From: an uncultured Bacteroides sp.
GTDB lineage: Bacteria; Bacteroidota; Bacteroidia; Chitinophagales; Chitinophagaceae
Assembly: GCA_902168085.1 (NCBI GenBank)
Contig: CABHOP010000056.1
Location: forward strand, 1 to 64,000
Length of the DNA: 64,000 nucleotides
Reading direction: 5' to 3'
In this document: positions 8,258-16,311 of the stretch, in pieces
Layout of the letters: every line of letters starts with the position of its first letter
Position numbering within the stretch: the first letter of the stretch is position 1
Notes under the pieces: generated by a model
Told to the model about the DNA's origin: nothing
The model's input: the letters and a program-made list of their open reading frames with translations, nothing else
Database searches by the model: none
Made by a program: the position numbers and the translations under genes

Positions 8258-9307
8258 ATGAAGTTGTCGCAATTTAAATTCGACCTGCCATTAAATCTTA
8301 TAGCACAGCACCCGGCCAAGTCCAGGGAAGAAAGCCGGTTAATGGTCGTACATCGCGACACAGGTAAAATCGAACACAGAATCTTCCGCGATATCCTCGA
8401 ATATTTTGATGATAAGGATGTGATGGTGGTAAATAACACCAAAGTGTTTCCTGCACGTCTTTACGGCCGCAAAGAAAAGACCGGTGCCAAGATTGAGGTA
8501 TTCCTGCTGCGCGAGCTGAATAAGCCCAACCGCCTGTGGGATGTTATCGTAGACCCTGCCCGTAAAATACGTGTGGGTAATAAGCTGTATTTCGGTGATA
8601 ATGATGAACTGGTAGCAGAAGTAATTGATAATACTACCTCTCGCGGCCGTACCATCCGCTTCCTTTTCGATGGTGATGATGCTGCTTTCCGCAAAATGCT
8701 GGAATTGCTGGGCGAAACACCGCTACCCAAATACATTAAGCGCAAGCCTGAAGAAGAAGATAAAGAGCGTTACCAAACCGTATATGCAAAATACGAGGGT
8801 GCCGTAGCGGCTCCCACTGCCGGTTTGCACTTCAGCAAAGAGCTTATCAAACGCCTGGAAATAAATGGTGTAAATTTTGCAGAAGCCACGTTGCATACAG
8901 GATTGGGTACTTTCCGCCCCATCGAGGTGGAAGACCTTTCCAAGCATAAAATGGATGCAGAATACTTCCGCGTAGATGAGTTTGCTACCAAGATTGTAAA
9001 TAAAGCCAAGCTGGAGCATAAACGCATCTGCTCGGTAGGCACTACTACCATGCGCGCACTGGAAAGCTCGGTAACGGCACAAGGCCTGCTGAAGGCTGAA
9101 GAAGGCTGGACGAACCTGTTCATCCACCCGCCTTACGATTTTTCAATAGCTAACGCACTGGTTACCAATTTCCATTTGCCTAAAACAAGCCTGCTGATTA
9201 TGGTGTGCGCCTTTGCCGGCTACGAGCTGACAATGGAGGCTTACCAAACGGCTATCAAAGAAAAATACCGCTTCTTTAGCTATGGCGATGCCATGTTAGT
9301 TATATAG
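8258..9307 (+). CDS. queA: S-adenosylmethionine:tRNA ribosyltransferase-isomerase
   Basis: QueA transfers and isomerises the ribosyl moiety of SAM onto preQ1-modified tRNA, making epoxyqueuosine in the queuosine pathway. The 349-residue length is normal. The sequence shows the family's landmark blocks: [12 protein letters not shown] near the N-terminus, [41 protein letters not shown], and [10 protein letters not shown] near the C-terminus. The start ATG lies 26 nt after a good promoter box. Other queuosine genes are not adjacent. Confidence 0.96.
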   Translation: MKLSQFKFDLPLNLIAQHPAKSREESRLMVVHRDTGKIEHRIFRDILEYFDDKDVMVVNNTKVFPARLYGRKEKTGAKIEVFLLRELNKPNRLWDVIVDPARKIRVGNKLYFGDNDELVAEVIDNTTSRGRTIRFLFDGDDAAFRKMLELLGETPLPKYIKRKPEEEDKERYQTVYAKYEGAVAAPTAGLHFSKELIKRLEINGVNFAEATLHTGLGTFRPIEVEDLSKHKMDAEYFRVDEFATKIVNKAKLEHKRICSVGTTTMRALESSVTAQGLLKAEEGWTNLFIHPPYDFSIANALVTNFHLPKTSLLIMVCAFAGYELTMEAYQTAIKEKYRFFSYGDAMLVI

Positions 9308-9369
9308 ATAATATTTAACTGGTCATATCATTTTTTTGCACAGCGCACGTATCATATCGTGCGCTGTTG

Positions 9370-9377
9370 TATTTTTG
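9370..9377 (+). promoter_or_regulatory. TAnnTTTG promoter box very close to gmhA
   Basis: TATTTTTG ends only 6 nt before the preferred gmhA ATG at 9384. If it is the real -7 box, the transcript would start at or next to the start codon. No -33 element at normal spacing was found. Confidence 0.4.
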
Positions 9378-9383
9378 AGCTAT

Positions 9384-9962
9384 ATGCAACAACAGATTAC
9401 CGATATCCTTAAGCAGTCTATAGCCGTAAAGCAAAATATCATTCAATCACCTGCCCTGATAGCTGAAATTGAATTAGTTGTAGAAAAGCTGGTTACCGCA
9501 TTTTCCAATGGTAATAAGGTTTTATTCTGTGGTAACGGCGGCAGTGCGGCCGATGCACAACACCTTTCTGCCGAGTTCAGCGGCCGTTTTTATACAGATA
9601 GAGACCCATTGCCTTCAGAAGCCCTGCATTGCAATACTTCTTACATCACGGCTGTAGGCAATGATTATGGTTTTGAATTGATTTACAGCAGGATAGTGAA
9701 GGGTATAGGCAGGCCCGGCGATGTGCTGATAGGCCTCAGCACCTCCGGCAATTCAGCCAATATTACAAATGCATTACAGGTGGCTAAAGAAATTGGTATG
9801 ATTACTGTAGGATTTACTGGAGAAACGGGTGGTAAAATGAAAGGCCTTTGCGATCACCTGCTGAATGTGCCAAGCAATGACACCCCAAGGATACAGGAAT
9901 CGCATATAACTATAGGCCACATCATGTGCCAGCTGGTAGAGGAGAAGTTATTTAAAAAGTAG
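9384..9962 (+). CDS. gmhA: phosphoheptose isomerase (SIS domain)
   Basis: GmhA converts sedoheptulose 7-phosphate to D-glycero-D-manno-heptose 7-phosphate, the first step of ADP-heptose synthesis for the lipopolysaccharide core. The 192-residue product has the SIS fold with C-G-N-G-G-S-A-A-D-A-Q-H, a family signature including the metal-binding His, then L-I-G-L-S-T-S-G-N-S (sugar-phosphate loop) and T-P-R-I-Q-E-S-H near the end. An in-frame Met 16 codons upstream would add a hydrophobic, family-unlike leader, so the ATG at 9384 was chosen. gmhB follows after 5 nt, so the two form an operon. Confidence 0.93.
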   Translation: MQQQITDILKQSIAVKQNIIQSPALIAEIELVVEKLVTAFSNGNKVLFCGNGGSAADAQHLSAEFSGRFYTDRDPLPSEALHCNTSYITAVGNDYGFELIYSRIVKGIGRPGDVLIGLSTSGNSANITNALQVAKEIGMITVGFTGETGGKMKGLCDHLLNVPSNDTPRIQESHITIGHIMCQLVEEKLFKK

Positions 9963-9967
9963 AGACG

Positions 9968-10552
9968 ATGAGCGCATTCAACATCCAGGCACCTGTAGAC
10001 AAATCATGGACCCTGTTCCTGGACAGGGACGGTGTAATAAACGAAGAGATATTAGGGTCTTACGTTACCAACACCAGCGAATTTATCTTTTGCGATGGTG
10101 CCCTGCAGGCATTGGCAACCCTCACCGAGGTTTTTGGAAATATAGTGGTAGTGACCAACCAAAGGGGAGTGGGCAAAGGCATAATGTCAAAAGATGCCCT
10201 TCGCGATATTAATGAGATGATGACCGAAGCCATTGCCAATGCCGGTGGCCGTATCGATAAGATATACGCCTGCACCGCGGTGGATGATAATGACCACAAC
10301 CGGAAGCCTAATACCGGCATGGCCATACAGGCACGCGAAGATTTCCCGCTGATAGATTATAAACGCAGCGTAATGGTGGGTAACAGTGTTTCCGATATGG
10401 AATTTGGTAAGCGTATGGCTATGCATACCGTGTTCCTCACTACCAAGCACGAGCCATTTGTGCTGCCGCACGATCTGATTGACGAACAGTACCCCAGCCT
10501 GCTAAATTGGGCCTATAGCCTGAAGGTTGCCACTGCTGAAGTCATCAAATAG
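9968..10552 (+). CDS. gmhB: HAD phosphatase, heptose-bisphosphatase type
   Basis: By context and family this removes the C7 phosphate from D-glycero-D-manno-heptose 1,7-bisphosphate. The 194-residue HAD-IIIA protein has the nucleophile motif L-F-L-D-R-D-G-V-I-N, the T-N-Q-R-G-V-G-K-G block, N-R-K-P-N-T-G-M and V-G-N-S-V-S-D-M-E-F with the metal Asp. One oddity: the zinc-binding Cys/His loop of classical GmhB is missing; only one Cys is seen where the family has C-x-H-x-C type spacing. It could therefore be a zinc-free variant or a related histidinol-phosphate-like phosphatase. It follows gmhA by 5 nt. The heptose kinase/adenylyltransferase gene is not in the window. Confidence 0.8.
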   Translation: MSAFNIQAPVDKSWTLFLDRDGVINEEILGSYVTNTSEFIFCDGALQALATLTEVFGNIVVVTNQRGVGKGIMSKDALRDINEMMTEAIANAGGRIDKIYACTAVDDNDHNRKPNTGMAIQAREDFPLIDYKRSVMVGNSVSDMEFGKRMAMHTVFLTTKHEPFVLPHDLIDEQYPSLLNWAYSLKVATAEVIK

Positions 10553-10634
10553 CACCATTACATACCGCTACAAAGCCGTATTGCAGGGTATTTATAGCAG
10601 ATATTCCCGATTTATTCAATTTTTTCGGATGAAA

Positions 10635-10667
10635 TTTGTTATAAAATAAAAGTTTTCTTTACCTTTG
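10635..10667 (+). promoter_or_regulatory. alpha-operon promoter (TTTG-N21-TACCTTTG)
   Basis: TTTG at 10635-10638 and TACCTTTG at 10660-10667, 21 nt apart, give the best Bacteroidota-type promoter in the window. It is 14 nt upstream of infA and is expected to drive infA-rpmJ-rpsM-rpsK-rpsD-rpoA-rplQ. Confidence 0.75.
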
Positions 10668-10681
10668 CAGTCCTTTTTAAT

Positions 10682-10900
10682 ATGGCTAAACAGTCTTTGA
10701 TCAAACAGGACGGGGTAATCGTGGAGGCACTGTCTAATGCAATGTTCCGCGTACGTCTTGAAAACGGACACGAAATACTGGCAACAATATCTGGTAAAAT
10801 GCGCATGCACTACATACGTATCTTACCCGGCGATAAAGTAGGTGTTGAAATGAGTCCGTATGATCTGAGCCGAGGTCGTATAATATACAGGTATAAATAA
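10682..10900 (+). CDS. infA: translation initiation factor IF-1
   Basis: IF-1 occupies the ribosomal A site during initiation. The 72-residue length is exactly typical, and the OB-fold protein shows the family blocks [29 protein letters not shown] and L-P-G-D-K-V, ending in [10 protein letters not shown]. It is the first gene of the alpha-type ribosomal operon, directly behind a strong promoter. Confidence 0.97.
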   Translation: MAKQSLIKQDGVIVEALSNAMFRVRLENGHEILATISGKMRMHYIRILPGDKVGVEMSPYDLSRGRIIYRYK

Positions 10901-10925
10901 CAATTTAAAAAATAACCAACCAGTC

Positions 10926-11042
10926 ATGAAGGTTAGAGCTGCTATCAAAAAGCGTAGTGCCGATTGTAAGATCGTTCGCCGTAAAGGTAAACTTTACGTT
11001 ATCAACAAAAAGAACCCTCGTTTTAAACAACGTCAAGGTTAA
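10926..11042 (+). CDS. rpmJ: 50S ribosomal protein L36, zinc-less form
   Basis: A 38-residue protein of the large ribosomal subunit, beginning [10 protein letters not shown] and ending F-K-Q-R-Q-G as in other L36 proteins. The classical zinc site (three Cys and one His) is mostly lost: only Cys14 remains, the other positions being Ser, Asn and Phe. This is the C-minus type, which does not bind zinc and is common in the Bacteroidota. It lies 25 nt after infA and is too short for many gene finders. Confidence 0.95.
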   Translation: MKVRAAIKKRSADCKIVRRKGKLYVINKKNPRFKQRQG

Positions 11043-11079
11043 TCAATTTAGTAATTAGTATTTAAAATTTATATCATAC

Positions 11080-11460
11080 ATGGCTCGTATAGCTGGTGTT
11101 GACCTTCCGAAAAACAAACGTGGTGAGATAGCCCTCACTTACATCTACGGTATTGGCCGTAGCACTGCTCAGTATATCCTGACAAAATCAGGTATAGATT
11201 TCGATAAGAAAGCTGTTGAATGGAACGATGATGAGCAAGCTGCCATCCGTAACATCATCACCGGTGAGTTTAAAGTGGAAGGCCAACTGCGCTCTGAAGT
11301 TCAGATGAACATCAAACGCCTGATGGATATCGCTTGTTACCGTGGCCTGCGTCACCGTAAAGGTTTGCCTTTGCGTGGTCAGCGTACACGTACCAACAGC
11401 CGTACCCGTAAAGGTAAGCGTAAAACCGTTGCAGGTAAAAAGAAAGCAGCTAAGAAATAA
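11080..11460 (+). CDS. rpsM: 30S ribosomal protein S13
   Basis: S13 sits in the small-subunit head and contacts the P-site tRNA and the large subunit. The 126-residue protein begins [10 protein letters not shown] and includes the helix-hairpin-helix [10 protein letters not shown] and [26 protein letters not shown]. The C-terminal tail is a Lys/Ala-rich basic extension, as usual for S13. It is in the alpha operon after rpmJ (37 nt gap) and before a 108-nt structured gap leading to rpsK. Confidence 0.97.
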   Translation: MARIAGVDLPKNKRGEIALTYIYGIGRSTAQYILTKSGIDFDKKAVEWNDDEQAAIRNIITGEFKVEGQLRSEVQMNIKRLMDIACYRGLRHRKGLPLRGQRTRTNSRTRKGKRKTVAGKKKAAKK

Positions 11461-11568
11461 TCTTAGGGCCATTGCCGGATCTGTTGAGCTGCGACAGGGA
11501 GGAATGGCACCGGGCCGCATAATACCGGCTTACATATTTTATAACGACTACCTTTATTTTAAAGCAAA
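11461..11568 (+). promoter_or_regulatory. structured rpsM-rpsK intergenic region
   Basis: The 108-nt spacer is longer and more GC-rich than others in the operon. Nested inverted repeats can be drawn: GCCATT (11468-11473) with AATGGC (11503-11508), enclosing CTGT (11481-11484) with ACAG (11494-11497), and then a short GCCG/CGGC hairpin near 11514-11530. This is compatible with a structured mRNA element or processing site. No known leader family was recognised. Confidence 0.35.
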
Positions 11569-11970
11569 ATGGCAAAAGGACAATCGTCTGCAAAGACCGC
11601 TGCTAAAAAGCGCATAGTAAAAGTAGATGCGCACGGAGATGTGCACATCAGCGCTACGTTCAACAACATCATTGTTAGTATCACTAACAAACAAGGCCAG
11701 GTTATTTCTTGGTCTTCAGCCGGTAAAATGGGTTTCCGTGGTTCTAAAAAGAACACGCCATATGCCGCTCAAATGGCATCTCAAGACTGTGGTAAAGTAG
11801 CAGCAGATGCAGGTCTGAAGAAAGTGGATGTTTTCGTGAAAGGACCTGGTTCTGGCCGTGAAGGTGCTATCCGCGCCCTGGCAGCTGTAGGTATCGAGGT
11901 TGTATCTATCAAGGATATTACCCCACTGCCGCACAATGGTTGCCGCCCTCCTAAAAAACGTAGGGTATAA
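11569..11970 (+). CDS. rpsK: 30S ribosomal protein S11
   Basis: S11 belongs to the small-subunit platform near the mRNA exit and the E site. The 133-residue length is typical. Characteristic blocks are A-H-I-S-A-T-F-N-N type (here [11 protein letters not shown]), [38 protein letters not shown] and the end [13 protein letters not shown]. It is the fourth gene of the alpha operon. Confidence 0.97.
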   Translation: MAKGQSSAKTAAKKRIVKVDAHGDVHISATFNNIIVSITNKQGQVISWSSAGKMGFRGSKKNTPYAAQMASQDCGKVAADAGLKKVDVFVKGPGSGREGAIRALAAVGIEVVSIKDITPLPHNGCRPPKKRRV

Positions 11971-12010
11971 TAGTAAAAATCGACAAATCAATTCATTAAT
12001 CATAAATAAG

Positions 12011-12053
12011 CTGTTTCGTATCGGGATTTACGATTTTAAATGAGACGAAGCAG
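12011..12053 (+). promoter_or_regulatory. candidate RNA leader structure before rpsD
   Basis: A nine-pair outer stem (CTGTTTCGT 12011-12019 with ACGAAGCAG 12045-12053, one G-U pair) encloses a four-pair inner stem (ATCG 12020-12023 with CGAT 12031-12034). It ends 17 nt before the rpsD start. Because S4 regulates its own synthesis in other bacteria, this could be an autoregulatory leader, but that is inference. Confidence 0.4.
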
Positions 12054-12070
12054 GTAAATAAAAATCGAAA

Positions 12071-12676
12071 ATGGCACGTTATACAGGACCAAAGAACAGA
12101 ATCTGCCGCATCTTCGGCGAACCAATTTTAGGCTCAGGTAAAAACCTGGGTAAAAACAGCAACCCTCCTGGTCAGCACGGTGGCTCTCGCAAGCGTAAAG
12201 CTGCCAGCGAGTACGCTATACAGCTGAAGGAAAAGCAAAAAGCAAAATACACTTATGGTGTGCTGGAAAAACAATTCCGCAACACATATGTAGAGGCTTC
12301 TCGCCTGAAGGGTGCAACAGGTGAAAACCTTATCAAACTGCTGGAAGCTCGTCTTGACAATGCTGTTTACCGTCTGGGTATTGCCCCTACGCGTCCTGCA
12401 GCCCGTCAGTTGGTTTCTCACAAGCACATCATGGTAAACGGCGAAATCGTAAACATCCCGTCTTATCAACTGAAAGCTGGTGATATCATCGAACTGAAGC
12501 CTAAGAGTAAAGTAAACACTACAGTTACCAGCCTGATGCGCGGTAAAAACCCGAAGGTCAACTGGATGGACTGGAGCGAGAAAGACATGAAGGGTACATA
12601 CATTGCTCACCCAGAGCGTGAAAGCGTTCCGGAAAACATCAAAGAGCAACTGATAGTTGAATTGTACTCTAAATAA
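12071..12676 (+). CDS. rpsD: 30S ribosomal protein S4
   Basis: S4 is a primary 16S rRNA binding protein that starts assembly of the small-subunit body. The 201-residue protein begins M-A-R-Y-T-G-P-K and has the S4 RNA-binding domain in the middle (L-E-A-R-L-D-N-A-V-Y-R-L-G-I-A, then A-R-Q-L-V-S-H-K-H-I-M-V-N-G). The N-terminal zinc-binding cysteine set of some bacterial S4 proteins is absent; Q-H-G-G-S-R-K-R is seen instead. It is encoded between rpsK and rpoA as in other alpha operons. A folded leader may precede it. Confidence 0.96.
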   Translation: MARYTGPKNRICRIFGEPILGSGKNLGKNSNPPGQHGGSRKRKAASEYAIQLKEKQKAKYTYGVLEKQFRNTYVEASRLKGATGENLIKLLEARLDNAVYRLGIAPTRPAARQLVSHKHIMVNGEIVNIPSYQLKAGDIIELKPKSKVNTTVTSLMRGKNPKVNWMDWSEKDMKGTYIAHPERESVPENIKEQLIVELYSK

Positions 12677-12769
12677 TAATAAATATCTTTAGTAGCCCAA
12701 AGTAGAAAGACCACCTTTCTACTTTGCTACTTGATACAAATACTCAATTTAAAAAAAACAAATCTCAAT

Positions 12770-13765
12770 ATGGCCATATTGAATTTCCAGAAACCGGATA
12801 AAATTGTTCTTCAGAAAGCTACTGATTTCGAAGCCCAGTTTGAATTCCGTCCGTTGGAACCCGGTTACGGTGTTACCATTGGTAATGCATTGCGCCGCGT
12901 ATTGCTGTCTTCTCTTGAAGGATATGCCATCACAGCTATCAAAATAGCCGGTGCAGACCATGAATTCGCTACTATCAAAGGTGTGTTGGAAGATGTGACT
13001 GAAATCATCCTGAATCTGAAACAGGTGCGCCTGAAAAAAGCAGTAGAAGGTGATGTGACTTCTGATAGGGTTGAACTGACTATCAAAGGCCAGGAAACAT
13101 TTACCGCAGGTATGATTGGCGAGGCACTGCCTAACTTCGAGGTGATGAACCCCGAGCTGGTTATATGCACAATGGATGCCGGTACTACTTTCCAGATAGA
13201 ATTGTTCATCGGCAAAGGCCGTGGTTACGTTCCTTCTGACGAAAACCGTCAGCCAGATGCGCCACTGGGTGTAATAGCTATCGATTCTATTTACACGCCG
13301 ATCAAAAACGTAAAATACAGCATCGAAAATACCCGTGTTGAACAACGTACGGATTTCGAAAAACTGATAATGGAAATCGCCACAGATGGCACCATCCATC
13401 CTGAAGAGGCTGTAAAAGAAGCTTCACGCATCCTTATCCAGCACCTGATGATCATCACAGATGAAAACATCTCTCTGGATACCAAACGTGAAGAAAAAGA
13501 AGCAGTAGTAGATGAAGAAACACTGCAACTGCGCAAAGTATTAAACACGCCGCTTGAAGATCTGGAACTTTCTGTACGTGCATTCAACTGCCTGAAAGCT
13601 GCTAAGATCAACTCTCTGAGCGAGCTGGTACAATACACACAGGAAGAACTGATGAAATTCCGCAACTTCGGTCAGAAATCTCTGTCTGAAATTGAACAGG
13701 TACTGGGCGAGCGTGGCTTGCACTTCGGTATGGATATCAGCAAGTTTCACCGCAGCAACGATTAA
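12770..13765 (+). CDS. rpoA: DNA-directed RNA polymerase subunit alpha
   Basis: The alpha subunit nucleates RNA polymerase assembly and contacts activators and UP elements. From the ATG at 12770 the protein is 331 residues, the usual length; an upstream in-frame Met at 12731 would add 13 unlike residues. The N-terminal domain carries [25 protein letters not shown], and the C-terminal domain has [10 protein letters not shown], the L-x-E-L-V-Q-Y-T region and F-G-Q-K-S-L-S-E-I. The start reads [12 protein letters not shown]. Confidence 0.96.
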   Translation: MAILNFQKPDKIVLQKATDFEAQFEFRPLEPGYGVTIGNALRRVLLSSLEGYAITAIKIAGADHEFATIKGVLEDVTEIILNLKQVRLKKAVEGDVTSDRVELTIKGQETFTAGMIGEALPNFEVMNPELVICTMDAGTTFQIELFIGKGRGYVPSDENRQPDAPLGVIAIDSIYTPIKNVKYSIENTRVEQRTDFEKLIMEIATDGTIHPEEAVKEASRILIQHLMIITDENISLDTKREEKEAVVDEETLQLRKVLNTPLEDLELSVRAFNCLKAAKINSLSELVQYTQEELMKFRNFGQKSLSEIEQVLGERGLHFGMDISKFHRSND

Positions 13766-13885
13766 TAATCAAAGCAAATTCAAAAGTCAAAACACAAAAT
13801 TTTGGCTTTTGAATTTTAAATTTTTACTTAACAAGTACCTCATATACCCTGACTACGGTATGAGGGAATTAAAACAACAACAGTC

Positions 13886-14440
13886 ATGCGTCACGGAGAC
13901 AAAATCAAAAACTTAGGCCGTACAGCCTCACACCGCAAGGCATTACTTTCTAACCTTGCCAGCCAGCTTATCGAGCACAAACGTATCGTTACTACTTTAG
14001 CTAAAGCTAAATCACTGCGCGTTTACGTTGAGCCCCTGCTGACACGTGGTAAAGAAGATACAATGCACAACCGTCGTGTCGTGTTCAGCTATCTGCAAGA
14101 CAAAGAATCAATAAAAGAATTGTTCGGCGTTATAGGCGATAAAATAGCTAACCGTCCCGGTGGTTACACACGTATCATCAAATTGCCTCGCCGTATGGGT
14201 GATGCTGCTGATATGGCAATGATAGAACTGGTTGACTTCAACGAGATCTACAAAAAAGATAGCAACGAAGGTGCAGCTAAGAAAACACGTCGTAGCCGTC
14301 GTAGTGGTACTGCTACTACTGCAGCTCCTAAAAAAGAAGCAGCAGCTGAAACTACAGCACCGGTTATCGAAGAAGCCCCTGCAGTTCCTCAGGTTAACGA
14401 AACACCTGCTACTGAAGGTACAGAAGAAACAAACGCATAG
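13886..14440 (+). CDS. rplQ: 50S ribosomal protein L17 with C-terminal extension
   Basis: L17 lies near the peptide exit tunnel of the large subunit. The first ~115 residues are a normal L17: [21 protein letters not shown], then [22 protein letters not shown] and I-E-L-V-D. A further ~65 residues form a low-complexity tail, first basic (Arg/Lys/Ser-rich), then rich in Ala, Thr, Glu and Pro and strongly acidic at the end. The total of 184 residues compares with about 120 in E. coli. It closes the alpha operon, followed by a strong terminator. Confidence 0.95.
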   Translation: MRHGDKIKNLGRTASHRKALLSNLASQLIEHKRIVTTLAKAKSLRVYVEPLLTRGKEDTMHNRRVVFSYLQDKESIKELFGVIGDKIANRPGGYTRIIKLPRRMGDAADMAMIELVDFNEIYKKDSNEGAAKKTRRSRRSGTATTAAPKKEAAAETTAPVIEEAPAVPQVNETPATEGTEETNA

Positions 14441-14461
14441 TTTAATTCTATCTTACAATAT

Positions 14462-14485
14462 AAAGGCTGCCAATTGGCAGCCTTT
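14462..14485 (+). terminator. alpha-operon terminator
   Basis: A ten-pair stem (AAAGGCTGCC at 14462-14471 and GGCAGCCTTT at 14476-14485) with an AATT loop, followed by ACTATTTTC, lies 22 nt past the rplQ stop. Confidence 0.85.
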
Positions 14486-14495
14486 ACTATTTTCA

Positions 14496-14503
14496 TACAT
14501 TTG
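14496..14503 (+). promoter_or_regulatory. TAnnTTTG promoter box, thioesterase gene
   Basis: TACATTTG lies immediately after the alpha-operon terminator and 18 nt before the ATG at 14522, as expected for a separate promoter for the thioesterase gene. Confidence 0.55.
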
Positions 14504-14521
14504 GTACTCAATCATTGTTAT

Positions 14522-15004
14522 ATGAGCGATACTAAAGTTTTTGAAAGCAGCTATCTTATCCGCTTTCCCGATTGCGATCCCTTCAATCACCTCAACAACT
14601 CCCGTTATCTCGATTACTTCATTAATGCACGCGAAGACCACCTTGCGCAGTATCACAACTTCAATATTTACCAGTATGCTAAAGAGCATGGCAAAAGCTG
14701 GGTAGTGGGGCAAAACCAGATAGTGTACCTGAAGCCTGCTATGCTCATGGAAACCGTAGTCATACAATCCACCATCCTGGCCCTGCGCGAAAAGGATATA
14801 CAGGTAGAAATGATGATGTGGAACAAGGACAAAACACAACTGAAATCTATCTTGTGGAGTACGTTCGTCCATTTCAATTTTACAACACAGCGTAGCGATG
14901 TGCATACCGCAGAATTGATACAGCATTTCAAACCATATGAAAACCCTTTGCCCGTACCTATGGATTTCGAGCAAAGGGTGCAACAAATAAAAGCAGGTAA
15001 ATAA
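14522..15004 (+). CDS. acyl-CoA thioesterase, hotdog fold
   Basis: A 160-residue single-domain protein of the 4HBT-type hotdog thioesterases. The N-terminal strand and turn R-F-P-D-C-D-P-F-N-H-L-N-N carries the expected Asp and Asn-His of the active site, followed by the long helix R-Y-L-D-Y-F-I-N-A-R. These enzymes hydrolyse acyl-CoA or related thioesters; the chain-length preference cannot be told. An upstream in-frame start at 14474 lies inside the terminator of the preceding operon, so the ATG at 14522 was preferred. The stop codon lies in the loop of its own terminator hairpin. Confidence 0.82.
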   Translation: MSDTKVFESSYLIRFPDCDPFNHLNNSRYLDYFINAREDHLAQYHNFNIYQYAKEHGKSWVVGQNQIVYLKPAMLMETVVIQSTILALREKDIQVEMMMWNKDKTQLKSILWSTFVHFNFTTQRSDVHTAELIQHFKPYENPLPVPMDFEQRVQQIKAGK

Positions 15005-15021
15005 TTACCTGCTTTATTTTT
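14990..15021 (+). terminator. terminator overlapping the thioesterase stop codon
   Basis: An eleven-pair stem (AAAGCAGGTAA 14990-15000 with TTACCTGCTTT 15005-15015) has a four-base loop holding most of the TAA stop, then ATTTTTAT. The coding end is therefore part of the hairpin. Confidence 0.8.
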
Positions 15022-15039
15022 ATAATGCTGTCATGTGTG

Positions 15040-15225
15040 CTATCCTTCTGTATCCTCCGGCTCGTCTTTCTTCTTCTCTTCCTTCTTGCGTCCGGCCTCT
15101 TTCAGTGCTTTGTCTATAATGTATTCCAGTTGCCCGTTGGCACTGCGAAACTCATCCGCAGCCCATTTCTCAATGGCTTTGAATGTATCCTCATCTATCC
15201 GTAGTACAAAGCTTTTTTTAGCCAC
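15040..15225 (-). CDS. Arc-type ribbon-helix-helix DNA-binding protein
   Basis: A 61-residue protein with an Arc-like ribbon-helix-helix fold: the short N-terminal strand S-F-V-L-R-I-D, a first helix ([13 protein letters not shown]), the turn R-S-A-N-G-Q and a second helix ([12 protein letters not shown]). The last ~15 residues are a charged Lys/Glu/Asp tail. It begins 11 nt downstream of the SPFH gene, an arrangement seen in many bacteria, which suggests it either represses this operon or acts together with the membrane protein (inference). Confidence 0.8.
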   Translation of the reverse strand: MAKKSFVLRIDEDTFKAIEKWAADEFRSANGQLEYIIDKALKEAGRKKEEKKKDEPEDTEG

Positions 15226-15236
15226 TATTCATTCGT

Positions 15237-16100
15237 TTATTGGTATAAAGAACCGGTATTCAGTACAGGTTGTGCACCGCGCTCGCCACACAGCACCACC
15301 ATCAGGTTGCTCACCATCGTCGCTTTTTTATCTTCATCCAGCTCTACTATATTTTTCTTGCTGAGGTGTTCCAGTGCCATTTCCACCATGCCTACCGCAC
15401 CTTCTACTATTTTGTACCTTGCAGCAACTATAGCGGTAGCCTGCTGGCGTTGCAGCATGGCACCGGCTATTTCCTGTGCATAGGCCAGGTGGCTGATGCG
15501 GGCTTCTTTTATGATGATGCCCGATGTGGCCAGGCGCTCATTCAGTTCTTTTTCCAGCAGTTCATTCACCTTTTGTCCGCCATCGCGCAGGGTAATGGTA
15601 GCCGTTTCATCCTCTATATTGTCGTAAGAAAAGCTGGTAGCCAGGTTGCGCAGCGCAGCCTCGCTCTGTGTTTTAATGTACGATACGTAGTCTGTTACTT
15701 CATAAGTGGCTTTATAGGTATCTTCTACCTGCCATACTATTACCGATGCTATTTCTATCGGGTTACCCATCTTGTCGTTCACCTTCAGGGTAGGGGTCGA
15801 TAGGTTTGAAGCCCTATGCGATACTTTGATGGTAGCATACAGCGGGTTCACAAAAAACAGACCGTTGTCTTTCACGCTACCTACATACTTACCAAAAAAG
15901 TTCAGCACACGGGCGTGGTTGGGCTGAATGATCAGCAGGCCTTTCCATATAAAGAACGCTACAAAGGTGCATATACTCGCAGGAATGCCCATCAGCGGCA
16001 TCACCGGTATCTGAGAAAACATGAGGATGGCAGCTGCTATTAAGACTATCGATACGATTAATGCTAAATAGCCATTTACGGGTTTGATCACTTTTTCCAT
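15237..16100 (-). CDS. SPFH/Band 7 membrane protein
   Basis: A 287-residue protein of the stomatin/prohibitin/flotillin group. Two hydrophobic segments near the N-terminus (about 10-30 and 35-56) are followed by a Band 7 domain: [15 protein letters not shown], the G-L-F-F-V-N-P-L strand, D-K-M-G-N-P-I-E-I and V-I-V-W-Q-V-E-D. A helical region with the Q[12 protein letters not shown] type sequence follows. SPFH proteins form membrane-associated scaffolds; the substrate process here is unknown. It is the first gene of a two-gene unit with the ribbon-helix-helix protein. Confidence 0.87.
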   Translation of the reverse strand: MEKVIKPVNGYLALIVSIVLIAAAILMFSQIPVMPLMGIPASICTFVAFFIWKGLLIIQPNHARVLNFFGKYVGSVKDNGLFFVNPLYATIKVSHRASNLSTPTLKVNDKMGNPIEIASVIVWQVEDTYKATYEVTDYVSYIKTQSEAALRNLATSFSYDNIEDETATITLRDGGQKVNELLEKELNERLATSGIIIKEARISHLAYAQEIAGAMLQRQQATAIVAARYKIVEGAVGMVEMALEHLSKKNIVELDEDKKATMVSNLMVVLCGERGAQPVLNTGSLYQ

Positions 16101-16311
16101 ATTGCGTAGTTTTTGGTTAATTTCTTTTTGATACTATTTTGATATCATAAAGATATGGTAAAATATTTCCAATTTCCAAATCATTAACAAAAAATCACCC
16201 CGTCATCCCTCACTCATTACATCACCATCTTCATCATTTAATCACAGCCATCATTCACATCATAGTCAGCTATTTTCTCATTACTTTTGAGCCCTCACAG
16301 TTTTTCATCGC

